The translations under genes and the position numbers were made by a program. A stretch of 64,000 bases of DNA from Deltaproteobacteria bacterium (GTDB lineage: Bacteria > Myxococcota_A > UBA796 > GCA-2862545): positions 1 through 64,000 of the forward strand of contig JAFGVK010000025.1 in the NCBI GenBank assembly GCA_016938035.1, written 5' to 3'. This document shows, one piece after another, positions 1-7,946 of the stretch (positions are counted from its first letter, which is position 1; each line of letters starts with the position of its first letter). The notes under the pieces are model-generated. The model was not told the DNA's origin and ran no database searches. It saw only the letters and a list, made by a program, of their open reading frames with translations.

Positions 1-459
1 AACCTAGAAGACCACGGCGACGCGGCGATGTCGATCCCGGGAGCCAGCGGAGGAGGATCAAGCCCCCCTGGCGGTCGGCACCACGAGCAGCCGCCTCCTA
101 CCGTCGTTTGCGATGTGAAGATGCTTGTCCTTCGCCGAGGTTCCTGTGTGAGACCGTCCGGCTGATTGATCCGTGCCGTTTCGTCGGACCCTCGGGAGAG
201 ACGAGCTCCTCCCTCGGACAGCACCCCCTGGTGGGGGGGGGCGATCGCGTGCCGCAGCGCCTGAGGACGCCGAGGTGCCGCGAGGCGCTGCGCCGGGCGT
301 CCGCCGTCTCTCCGTGAGGCGCTGGGGGCCGGTCTCTCCGTGAGGCGCTGGGGGCCCGTCTCCCCGGGATGCGCCGCGCGACCGTCGCCGCAGCGAGGAC
401 GCGCATCGAGCGGCTCGTGGAGCGGTGCCGGGGGCGGTGGATACGGCTAAGGATGGGCC
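1..459. other. Non-coding leader region upstream of the metal ABC transporter operon
   Basis: No convincing gene is seen here. The open frames are short, have no credible start signal and encode Arg/Pro/Ala-rich products typical of chance reading of high-GC DNA. The stretch includes a short tandem repeat (306-357) and a run of eight or more G near 231-241. I looked for a cobalamin riboswitch or a Fur/Zur-like AT-rich operator, since the next genes form a metal-complex importer, and could not identify one by eye. The beginning may hold the end of something that lies left of the window. Confidence 0.6.
306..357. repeat. 26-bp tandem direct repeat, two copies plus a degenerate third
   Basis: Positions 306-331 and 332-357 are identical except for the last base (25 of 26 match). 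The unit starts GTCTCTCCGTGAGGC and ends in GGGGGCC. A degenerate third copy begins at 358 (GTCTCCCCGGGATGCGCC). The unit sits about 100 nt upstream of the ABC permease start. Function unknown; it could be a local slippage duplication or part of a regulatory site. Confidence 0.75.
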
Positions 460-1488
460 ATGACTCAGGGCACCCCCGGCATGAAGGCGGCGGAGCGCTG
501 GCGGCGCCGCGCTAGGCGGCACCACTGGGTGAGCGGTGGGCTCGCGGTGGTGCTGCTGGGGGCGGTGTTGCTGGGCCTCGGGCTGGGGCCTGTGTCGCTG
601 AGCTGGGGGCAGGTGCTCGCGGCGCTGGTGGGCACCGGGGCAGACCCCGTCGCCTCGGCGGTGGTGTGGGAATTGCGCCTGCCCAGGCTGCTGGCCGCGC
701 TGCTGGCGGGGTGGGGGCTGGCGCTCTCTGGGGCCTCGCTCCAGGTCATGCTCCGCAACCCGCTGGCCTCGCCCTTCACCCTGGGGGTGGCGCAGGGCGC
801 GGCCTTCGGGGCGGCGGCGGCGATCACCCTGGTGGGGCAGGGGGTGTGGGTGGGGGTTGCGGCCTTCGCCGGGGCGCTCGCGGTGAGCGGCGCGGTGTTG
901 CTCCTGGCGCGGGCGCGGGCGATGACCCCGGAGGCGCTGATCCTGGCGGGGGTGGCGCTGGCCGCCGTGGCCAACGCGGGGACCATGCTGATCCAGTACT
1001 TCGCCGACGAGCTGGCGGTGGCGAGCATCGTGTTCTGGACCTTCGGAGACGCGGGGAGGGCCTCGTGGGGCGACGTGTGGCTGATGCTGGCGGCGGTGGT
1101 CCCGTTCACGGCCTGGCTGGTGTTCTATCGCTGGACCCTAGATGCCCTGGGGGCTGGCGATCAGGTGGCCGCCTCGCTGGGGGTGAAGGTGGAGCGCCTG
1201 CGGGCGCTGGGGGTGGGGCTCGCCGCGCTCGTAGCGGCCCTGGTGGTGGCGAGGCTGGGCGTGATCGGCTTCGTCGGCCTGGTCGCACCCCACGCGGTGC
1301 GCAGGCTCACCGGTGACGCCCACGCGACCCTGATCCCGCAGGCTGCCCTGGTGGGGGCGCTGCTGCTGGTGCTGGCGGACACCGCGGCCCGCACCGCCCT
1401 CTCGCCGGTGTTGCTCCCTGTGGGGATCCTCACCGCGCTGATCGGGGCGCCGGTCTTCCTCGCGCTGCTGGGTGGGAGGGGCCGATGA
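460..1488 (+). CDS. FecCD-family ABC transporter permease (iron/haem/cobalamin complex import)
   Basis: This is the inner-membrane permease of a type II metal-complex importer, 342 residues, the usual length for BtuC/FepD/FecCD proteins. After a basic N-terminus (residues 1-25) it is almost entirely hydrophobic helices. The family motif ELRLPRLLAALLAGWGLALSG is near residue 71 and is followed by the conserved 'LQ..LRNPLASPFTLGV' element. The C-terminal half has the coupling-helix region (DQVAASLGV) and GFVGLVAPHAVRRLTG. An AAGGA ribosome site lies a few bases before ATG 460; ATG 481 is an alternative. The stop overlaps the ATPase start (ATGA), so the two are translationally coupled. Family assignment is firm; the substrate cannot be told from sequence. 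Confidence 0.93.
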   Translation: MTQGTPGMKAAERWRRRARRHHWVSGGLAVVLLGAVLLGLGLGPVSLSWGQVLAALVGTGADPVASAVVWELRLPRLLAALLAGWGLALSGASLQVMLRNPLASPFTLGVAQGAAFGAAAAITLVGQGVWVGVAAFAGALAVSGAVLLLARARAMTPEALILAGVALAAVANAGTMLIQYFADELAVASIVFWTFGDAGRASWGDVWLMLAAVVPFTAWLVFYRWTLDALGAGDQVAASLGVKVERLRALGVGLAALVAALVVARLGVIGFVGLVAPHAVRRLTGDAHATLIPQAALVGALLLVLADTAARTALSPVLLPVGILTALIGAPVFLALLGGRGR

Positions 1489-2246
1489 GCGCGCTCTTCT
1501 CGGTGCAGGGCCTGGTGGTGGGCTATCGCGAGCCCCTGCTCACCCTCTCGGAGCTGACGGTGGGCGAGGGAGAGATCATCGCCCTGCTGGGGGCCAACGG
1601 GGCGGGAAAGTCGACCCTGCTCCGGACCCTGGTGGGGGTGCAGCCCGCGCTGGGCGGGGTGGTCTCGGCGGGTGGCGAGCCGCTGGACGGGCTGGGCCCC
1701 AGGGAGCGCGCGCGGCGGGTTGCGTGGGTGCCCCAGCACAGCCCTCGCCCCAGGCAGACCGTCTTCGACGCGGTGCTGCTCGGGCGTCACCCCCTGCTCG
1801 GCTGGCGCCCCGGTGAGGCCGACCTGCAGGTGGTGGAGGAGGTGCTGGTCAGGCTGGAGCTGGACGCCCTGGCCCTGCGGACCCTCGACTGCCTGAGCGG
1901 CGGCGAGCTGCAGCGGGTGATGCTGGGGAGGGCGCTGGCGCAGGGGGCGCGGGTGTTGCTCCTCGACGAGCCCACCAGCGGGCTCGATCCGCGGCAGCAG
2001 GCCAAGGTGTCGCTGCTGCTCCGCCGGGAGGCGCGTGAGCGCGGCCTCGCGGTGGTGGTGGCCCTCCACGACATCGGCCTCGCCCTGCGCCTCGCCGATC
2101 GGCTCGCGCTGCTGGCGGGGGGCGCGGTGGAGGTCACCGGGCGCCCCACCGAGGCGCAGCTGGAGCGGGTGTATGGGGTGCCTGTCGAGATCCTAGACGT
2201 GCGCGGTCAACAGATTGCCCTGATCGGGGCAGAGGGAGTTCGGTGA
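1485..2246 (+). CDS. ABC transporter ATP-binding protein of the metal-complex importer
   Basis: Cytoplasmic ATPase of 253 residues that would drive the permease encoded just upstream. It shows Walker A (GANGAGKST, about residues 36-44), a Q-loop (WVPQHS, about 82-87), the ABC signature (LSGGELQRV, about 138-146), Walker B with its catalytic Glu (RVLLLDEPTSGLD) and the switch His (ALHD). This is the FecE/BtuD/HmuV type. It starts inside the permease stop codon and its own TGA overlaps the start of the binding-protein gene, so all three components are expressed as one coupled unit. Confidence 0.95.
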   Translation: MSALFSVQGLVVGYREPLLTLSELTVGEGEIIALLGANGAGKSTLLRTLVGVQPALGGVVSAGGEPLDGLGPRERARRVAWVPQHSPRPRQTVFDAVLLGRHPLLGWRPGEADLQVVEEVLVRLELDALALRTLDCLSGGELQRVMLGRALAQGARVLLLDEPTSGLDPRQQAKVSLLLRREARERGLAVVVALHDIGLALRLADRLALLAGGAVEVTGRPTEAQLERVYGVPVEILDVRGQQIALIGAEGVR

Positions 2247-3310
2247 TGGGGTGGATCGGCCTGTGTGTCTTTCTCTTGGCCTGTCAGCCCGCAGAGGCGC
2301 CGCAGGCCACCTCGCGGACGGTGACCGATCTCCTGGGCCGGAAGGTCGAGGTGCCGGTCCACCCGGAGCGCCTGGTGGCGTCGGGGCCCGGGGCGCTGCG
2401 GATCCTCGCCTACCTGGGCGCTACCGGGAAGGTGGTGGGAGTAGAGGGGGTGGAGCACAAGCTCAAGACGCCGTACAACCTCGCCCACCCGGAGCTGCGG
2501 GAGCTGCCGGTGATCGGGGCGGGGGGGCCCGCCCACATCGGGGAGGGGCCGGACCCCGAGGCGACCCTGGTCACCCACCCCGACCTGGCGGTGGTGGCCC
2601 ACCTGGACATCGCCGCCGCCGAGGCGCTCCAAGCCAGGCTGGGGGTGCCGGTGCTGGTGGTCTCGCAGGGGAACCTCGGGCAGGTGGACGAGCGGCTGCA
2701 CCACAGCCTCGCCCTGCTGGGGGAGGTGCTCGACCTGCCGGAGCGCGCCGCGGCGGTCACGCAGCTGGTCGAGGCGGAGCGCGACACCCTGGCGGCGAGG
2801 GCGGCGAGCTCGCCCCCGCTGGAGGGGGTCTACGTGGGGGGCGTGGCCTTCAAGGGCTTCCAGGGCCTCGGCAGCACCACCGTCAGCTACCTCCCGCTCG
2901 AGGTGCTGGGGCAGCCCCACCTCAGCCAGCAGCTCACCGGGCAGGGGCCCTACCGTACCGTTGATCCCGAGCAGCTCCTCGCCTGGCAGCCGCGCGCGGT
3001 GCTGCTCGACGCCTCGGCGCGCGAGGTGGTGGAGGCGGAGCGCCTCGCCCACCCCGGGGTGTATGAGGGGCTGGACGCCTTCAAGGGGGGCAGGGTCTAC
3101 ACTGTGCTCCCCTACAACACCTACTCCACCAACCTCGGCACAGCCTTGGCGGACGCCTGGGTGATCGGCGCCGCCTTGCTCCCCGAGGGCTTCGCGGGGG
3201 TTGATCCGGCGGTTGAGGCGGATCGGGTCTATGAACAGCTGCTGGGCGTTCCTGTCTATTCAAAGCTTCAAGCTGTGTACCTCGCTCCAGCGGGGGGGGC
3301 AGGACTGTGA
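2246..3310 (+). CDS. Periplasmic metal-complex binding lipoprotein of the ABC importer
   Basis: Substrate-binding protein of 354 residues. The N-terminus is a lipoprotein signal with lipobox LLAC (Cys13), so it should be tethered in the periplasm. The mature part begins with the class signature 'TVTDLLGRKVEVPVHPERLV' and has the two-lobe fold of BtuF/FepB-type proteins. The C-terminus (YNTYSTNLGTALADAW, then a 'VDPAVEADRVYEQLLG' segment) is characteristic of HemV-2/iron-complex binding proteins. ATG 2246 is preferred over GTG 2243 because it forms TGATG with the ATPase stop and has GAGGGA upstream. The exact ligand (haem, siderophore, cobalamin, other) is unresolved. Confidence 0.88.
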   Translation: MGWIGLCVFLLACQPAEAPQATSRTVTDLLGRKVEVPVHPERLVASGPGALRILAYLGATGKVVGVEGVEHKLKTPYNLAHPELRELPVIGAGGPAHIGEGPDPEATLVTHPDLAVVAHLDIAAAEALQARLGVPVLVVSQGNLGQVDERLHHSLALLGEVLDLPERAAAVTQLVEAERDTLAARAASSPPLEGVYVGGVAFKGFQGLGSTTVSYLPLEVLGQPHLSQQLTGQGPYRTVDPEQLLAWQPRAVLLDASAREVVEAERLAHPGVYEGLDAFKGGRVYTVLPYNTYSTNLGTALADAWVIGAALLPEGFAGVDPAVEADRVYEQLLGVPVYSKLQAVYLAPAGGAGL

Positions 3311-3422
3311 TGTAGCCTACGCCGGGCGGGGGCTTTTGCCTCGCGTCCGTTGGACAGTGACTCTCGTTAGAGTTACGTCTGCTGCGACGGATCAGACCCC
3401 GATCCGTGACAGGAGGTGTGCA

Positions 3423-3635
3423 GTGCAGGAACAAATCGGTGACGTCGCTGGCAGGATCTGGGCCTACATGAACCAGACCAACGAGGTGGTGACCTCATAC
3501 TCCCTCACGCAGGCTCTTCGTCTGACCCGTGCCGAGGTGGACCGGGCCCTAGGGTGGCTCGCGCGAGAGGGGCAGCTCGAGTTCGAGACCACCCCCCGCA
3601 ACGCGACCCTGATCCGGCTCCGGCCTTCAGCCTGA
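3423..3635 (+). CDS. Small winged-helix domain protein (DUF2582-like)
   Basis: A 70-residue protein starting at GTG 3423, four bases after a near-perfect Shine-Dalgarno AGGAGGT (3411-3417). Longer upstream reading runs into the binding-protein gene and is unlikely. The sequence IGDVAGRIWAYMNQ..., then SLTQALRLTRAEVDRALGWL, then AREGQLEFE matches stand-alone winged-helix proteins of the DUF2582 (wHTH_10) type: helix, recognition helix, short beta wing. Such proteins are presumed DNA-binding but have little experimental support. A 5-bp inverted repeat (ACTCT-CGTT-AGAGT, 3360-3373) and a TTGGAC hexamer at 3350-3355 lie just upstream and may belong to its promoter. Its 3' end overlaps the convergent lipoprotein gene by 9 nt. 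Confidence 0.8.
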   Translation: MQEQIGDVAGRIWAYMNQTNEVVTSYSLTQALRLTRAEVDRALGWLAREGQLEFETTPRNATLIRLRPSA

Positions 3636-4508
3636 TCCGGTAGAGAAGCCCCACAGGCGCTCCCCCGTGGCGCGCTCCAGGGCCGTGACCCCAGCGCAGC
3701 GCTCGGCGTGTTCCCACACCACCAGGTTGGGGCCGCTGAGGGTGAGCCCTAGCGAGGCGCCGGGGCACTCGCCCCCGTCCGCTCCCCAGCCGGCTCCCTC
3801 CAGGTGCCAGCCCTCTCCCTGGCGTACGAGGCTCGCCCCCTCCAGCGTGGCTGAGATCGCGTCCTCTCCCACCTGAAAGCGCCAGCTACCCCCCGCGGCG
3901 CTCGCTCCCTCCAGCGCCTGCCGCCAGGGCAGGGGAGGTGCGCCCACCTCCGCCTCCGCCACCCGGAGCAGCGGCCCCGTGCCCGCCTTCTCCGAGACCG
4001 ACCACGCCCTCCACAGGTCGGGCAGGAGCTCCACCCGCAGGGCCTCTGCGGGCAGCGTGACGCAGGCGGAGCCGAGGGGGTGGGTGCGGAATTCCGGGTG
4101 GGCGTAGACCTCCAGGGTCCACTCGCCGGGAGCGGGCTCGGTGGGCTGGAAGCAGCCCTGCTCGCCCTGGAACGCGCGGACCTGCCCGCTCCACGGGAAG
4201 CTGCGCTCCGCGAAGGCCTCCAGGGTGAGGGGGGCGGAGGGGGGGCGATCGCAGGGGGCGCGGGCCTCGCCGCAGGTGCGCTCGCAGCGGGCGGGCCAGG
4301 CGTCGATGGGGTGGGTCGCCTGGAGGGGGAGCGCCTCCGCCCCCTGGTGGACGAGCAGGAAGGGGGTGAGGGGCCCGTAGTCCAGGTCCAGGGTGATCGG
4401 GTTGGCCCGCAGGTTCACCACCGTGACCCTCGGGCCGCCCTCGGGCGCGGGGGGCGCCACAAGCGCGGCCTGTGGCTGGCAGGCGATGAGCGACAACAGG
4501 ATGAGCAT
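3627..4508 (-). CDS. Putative lipoprotein of unknown function
   Basis: A 293-residue protein beginning MLILLSLIACQPQ; lipobox LIAC with Cys10 predicts lipidation. ATG 4508 is chosen because GAGGTG lies six to nine bases upstream and the signal peptide starts there; reading further upstream adds 24 unlikely residues. The mature part is beta-rich with several Cys pairs (RCERTCGEARAPCD, EQGCF, ECPG), including 'EGGPRVTVVNLRANPITLDLDYG', a typical surface beta-sandwich opening. No family was recognised. It diverges from the acetyltransferase gene with about 46 nt between starts. Confidence 0.72.
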   Translation of the reverse strand: MLILLSLIACQPQAALVAPPAPEGGPRVTVVNLRANPITLDLDYGPLTPFLLVHQGAEALPLQATHPIDAWPARCERTCGEARAPCDRPPSAPLTLEAFAERSFPWSGQVRAFQGEQGCFQPTEPAPGEWTLEVYAHPEFRTHPLGSACVTLPAEALRVELLPDLWRAWSVSEKAGTGPLLRVAEAEVGAPPLPWRQALEGASAAGGSWRFQVGEDAISATLEGASLVRQGEGWHLEGAGWGADGGECPGASLGLTLSGPNLVVWEHAERCAGVTALERATGERLWGFSTGSG

Positions 4509-4554
4509 CTGCACCTCGGCACGGTGGACGGTGGCACCGCCATAGGGGTATAGG

Positions 4555-5202
4555 TTGACTACCTCATGCGATGTGAACATGCTCCCCTACATCATCTCGG
4601 CGCTCCCGGATCGGGCGATGGGCGAGGCTATCGACGTCCTAGTGGAGGCCTTCTCCGACGATCCGGGGATGGGCTGGGTCACCGGGGGGGACGCCGCGCA
4701 GCTTCGGCGGTGGATGGACGCTGGGCTGGAGCTGTTCCAGCTGGTGGGGCAGCCTCCCCTCGCGGCGCTCCGGGAGGATGGGAGGGTGCTGGGAGTGTTG
4801 ACCTTCCTCCCGCCGGGGTTCTACATCCCCCCCTGGGAGGAGCTGCGCTGGCTGTTCAGGGTCGGGCGCCGCCTGAGCCCGGTGGCGGCGGTGCGAACCG
4901 GCAGGATCCTCCGCGCGGCAGAGAGCTTCCACCCCGAGGTGCCCTTCCATTACCTGGTCCAGCTGGGCGTCAGGCGCGAGGTGCTGGGGAAGGGGGTGGG
5001 GAGGGCGTTGATGGAGGAGGCCAAGGCGGTCTGCGTGGCGCACCCCGCGAGCCAGGGCCTGTGGCTGGAGACCGAGCTTTCCGAGAAGGTGGCGTGGTAC
5101 CAGCGGCAGGGCTTTCACACCCTGGGCACCGTGTCCCTGTCGCGCGCGGTGCGGTCGACCGGCATGTGCTGGGTCCCGGAGGACGGTCCAGGGGTTCGCT
5201 GA
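4555..5202 (+). CDS. GNAT-family N-acetyltransferase
   Basis: A 215-residue protein with the acetyl-CoA binding motif A of GNAT enzymes near residues 138-155 (LVQLGVRREVLGKGVGRALM, matching V-x3-Q/R-x2-G-x-G/A). It is followed by the motif B region LWLETE...VAWYQRQGFHTLGT. It would move an acetyl group onto an amine; the acceptor cannot be predicted. The long N-terminus before motif A (FLPPGFYIPPWEEL) resembles the GNAT group found in myxobacteria and actinomycetes. TTG 4555 has AGGGGT six bases upstream and is favoured; ATG 4579 lacks a ribosome site. Monocistronic appearance. Confidence 0.85.
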   Translation: MTTSCDVNMLPYIISALPDRAMGEAIDVLVEAFSDDPGMGWVTGGDAAQLRRWMDAGLELFQLVGQPPLAALREDGRVLGVLTFLPPGFYIPPWEELRWLFRVGRRLSPVAAVRTGRILRAAESFHPEVPFHYLVQLGVRREVLGKGVGRALMEEAKAVCVAHPASQGLWLETELSEKVAWYQRQGFHTLGTVSLSRAVRSTGMCWVPEDGPGVR

Positions 5203-5394
5203 ACGCCCCGATCGCGCTGATCACCTGCTCGAGAGAGGTCCCCGTCCCCGCCGATCAGGATCAGGAGGGCTTCGCGTGCTGGTCGACTGTGAGGCACCAG
5301 TCCACTGCGCAGTCACAGGGGTTCTGACCTCCGACCCGCCGCTGACCGCCTGCTCCTCGTTGAGCGCCCCCGGGGTCCTGGGGCCAGCGATCCG

Positions 5395-5772
5395 TCACCC
5401 CGGGCCGGTGTCCTGGGCGCTGCCCTCTTCCGGGCACGCGGGCCAGGAGGCAGCTCCGGCACTGTCGCAGCAGTCCTCCCATGAGGCCTGGTCACAGGGA
5501 TAGAAGACGGGGTCGTCCCGCTTGCTCGGGTTCTCCACGTCGATGTAGCTGGACAGTACGATGCAGTCGCCGTTGACATCCGAGTAGGTCGCTGGACCCG
5601 TCGGATCCAAGCGCATCTTGTCGTCGTATGCAGTCCAGGTCGGTCCTCGGCTCTCGACCTGTTGTGCTGTCAGGCAGCGGTCCTCTGGAACGACGATACT
5701 GTAGCCGAGCAGTGGGGTCCGCGGAGGACAGGCCAGGGCTGCGGCCAGGGGGAGGAGGACTCGCATGCTCAC
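5395..5772 (-). CDS. Small Cys-containing exported protein, unknown function
   Basis: A 125-residue open frame that starts with a hydrophobic export signal (MRVLLPLAAALAC). ATG 5772 or ATG 5766 could be the start; a lipobox-like ALAC follows. The mature part has seven further Cys, including WEDCCDSAGAASWPAC, and a natural-looking acidic composition. It overlaps the end of the broken subtilase gene by 4 nt and lies downstream of it on the same strand. Downstream of its stop another frame (about 5261-5330) reads NPCDCAVDWCLTVDQ, which also looks protein-like, so this gene too may be frameshifted. No family recognised. Confidence 0.45.
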   Translation of the reverse strand: MSMRVLLPLAAALACPPRTPLLGYSIVVPEDRCLTAQQVESRGPTWTAYDDKMRLDPTGPATYSDVNGDCIVLSSYIDVENPSKRDDPVFYPCDQASWEDCCDSAGAASWPACPEEGSAQDTGPG

Positions 5773-7351
5773 TGCGGACGGTGTCGAGGCCCTCTGCGGT
5801 CTCCCGGTCCTGGTCCTCCGCCAGGAAGGCGTAGTGGACGAGCTGTCCGCCGCCGGTCCCGCAGTACGTGGAGCTGGTGACGACGTCGCGACCGATGATC
5901 TACGGGCTTGTCGGGGGTCGGGTGCTCTACGCAGACGCGCTGGTCGTTGGCGTCAGAGGGATCGGTCTCCCGATCGATCCAGACACCTCCCATCAGGTGG
6001 GACTGTGCCTTGAGGGTCAGCTTGTTGTGGTCGGCGCCCTCGTCCTGCTGCGCTTCATTCCTCCATGTCACCACCTTCAGGGCCTTCACGTCCGCTACGA
6101 GGGGGCTGCCGATCGTGCCGCTCACCGTCTCGCCGTCCTCGACGCAGACCCTGCCGGTGCCCCAGTAGTAGGGCCCGTCCAGGCCGGTGGCGTCGAAGCG
6201 TCTGCCCCGCAGCCGTCCCGCCCCGGTCAGGTTGTCGTCGCCTCGCTCGCGTCGATCAGGGCCGGCGGTGGAGCGATCGCCCATCAGGAGGAGGTTGGCG
6301 TAGAGGACGCCCGGGGCGTCGATGAGCGTGCCCTTGGTGTCGCGGTACCAGTCACGGAAGAGGCCTGCGAAGCCGGAGACAACCGGGGCGGCACCGCTGG
6401 TTCCGCCTATCGCGTGGGGAGGAGGGGCGTCTGTCACTGGGTCGTAGCCTTCCTTCTCGCAGCCGTAGTCATACTCCTGTCCGCTGGCACCGAGGACGCC
6501 GTAGTGGTGACGGAAGACCAGGGGCTCCTCCAGCAGGCCGAGGGTCTTGTCACCGTCGTAGCCGCCCTCGTAGAAGAGCTGGGGCCGGATGAGGTCCTCG
6601 AGGTAGCGTCCGTGGAGGAGGGGGCCGGAGATGCGGGTGGTGCAGCCGGACTCCCCCTGGAAGCCGCACTCCAGGGTCGAGGGGGCAGGGAAGCTCCCGT
6701 CGGTGTGCGCCGCCGCCACCTGTGGATGCCGCAGGTACCGCTCCAGCGCCTCCGCGCTCACCTCGACCAGGAGCGGCCCGCAGGCGGGGTCGAGCTTGAG
6801 GACGAGGCAGCCGTCGGCCTCCACGCGGCGCTCCCACGTGATCAGCGCGCGCTCCCCGGCCTCCCGCCTCCGCTCGATGGCCTGGGCTCGCAGTGCGTGC
6901 GCGTCCTCCTCGGTCTCGACCCCTCCTCGGAGCATCGCCAGGCTCAGGGCCGTCATCACGTCGTCGCCGGGCTGCCTGGCCTCGCGGGTCAGGCGGAGCC
7001 AGACCTCCACCCGGTCGTGGGGCGCTGCCTCGTCGAGCTAGTCCGCGAGGGCCTCTCCGAGGACCGGCGCCTGCTGGACGCCCGGTCTGGCCCGGTGGTC
7101 CGGAAGCGCTCACGCTCCGGGAGCCTGGCGCCGCTGGTCCGGATGTAGGTACCGTCCGCGAAGCCGATCTCGCCCTCGAAGACCTCCACCTGCCCCAGCT
7201 AGGCGCGGGGGGTGCGCTCGCCCAGCGCCTCGAGGGCCCGTTCGTTCACGGGGTGCTCTCCGGTGAGAAGGGGGTGGCGGAGCAGGCCGGGTGGCGGCTC
7301 CTGTGGCCCGGAGGTGCCGCAGCTGGAGAGGAGAAATGCAGTGATAAGCAC
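5769..7351 (-). pseudogene. Broken subtilisin-like (S8) protease gene
   Basis: Coding-quality sequence on the minus strand is spread over two frames. From GTG 7351 a lipoprotein-like signal (VLITAFLLSSCG) leads to an in-frame TAG at 7199-7201, then continues (VEVFEGEIGFADGTYIRTSG). Between about 7100 and 7040 the frame shifts, and the new frame meets another TAG at 7038-7040. A prodomain-like part follows (DRVEVWLRLTREA ... LERYLRHPQVAAAHTDG), then the subtilase Ser-region motif HAIGGTSGAAPVVSG. Near 5900 the frame shifts again (IIGRDVVTSSTYCGTGGGQ). The Asp and His catalytic regions are not recognisable between prodomain and Ser motif. At least four lesions argue for a true pseudogene, although assembly errors cannot be excluded. 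Confidence 0.75.
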
Positions 7352-7946
7352 TATAATAAAGGGGGTGTGCGCGGTGCCTGTGCGGGCCTCTATGCGCCGC
7401 TCGTGGGCGCAAGGTAGCGGGTGGACTGCCCGGGTGTCGACGAGGGGAGATCACGCCCGAGACTTGGCGGCGCGGCTGCGGGCACAGCGGGATGGCGCAC
7501 CCAGCTAGAGGAGACTGAGCCACGCGTGTGAACCCCCTCTGCGCGTGGCAAGGCCGGCGGCGCTACGGGAGAACGCCGAGCTTCGTCGCGATGTGCTGCG
7601 GACGAACCAGCGTTTTGGGAGAGGCAGCGCAACGCTGGGACTGTCTGCGAGGGACTCAAGACTCCGAGTCGGGCGACAACAGTGTTGACATTCGTCGTCA
7701 ACCTCTTGGGGGTCACCCACGTCCGCGCGAGGTGCGCGACCCGCTCCCTCCAGCCAGGATGGGCGCGGGCGGGGCGGTGATGGCCGTCGCGGGCAGCGCG
7801 ACGGGCAGCCCGGCACCTGCGCCCAGGGCGGGGGCAGGGCGCTCGAGCGGTGAGCGCTCGCCGCGCGGGCTCGCGCCCCGGGCGCTGCGGAGTGGCGACT
7901 GCGCCCTCGCTCCTCGCCATCGAGGTGCTCGCCACCGCGCCCGGTC
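7352..7946. other. Intergenic region, no gene recognised
   Basis: About 595 bases between the broken protease gene and the helical-repeat gene, both on the minus strand. Open frames here are Arg/Pro-rich with no plausible start and are not annotated. An AT-rich patch (TTATTATAG on the minus strand, 7350-7358) immediately upstream of the old protease start may be the remains of its promoter. Nothing else was identified. Confidence 0.6.

Noticed and set aside
1-459. Cobalamin riboswitch upstream of the metal ABC importer
   Set aside because: No B12-box-like core or characteristic stem set could be recognised by eye.
7390-7935. 181-residue minus-strand open frame
   Set aside because: Arg/Pro/Ala-rich with no start signal, no homology pattern, and codon use typical of non-coding GC-rich DNA.
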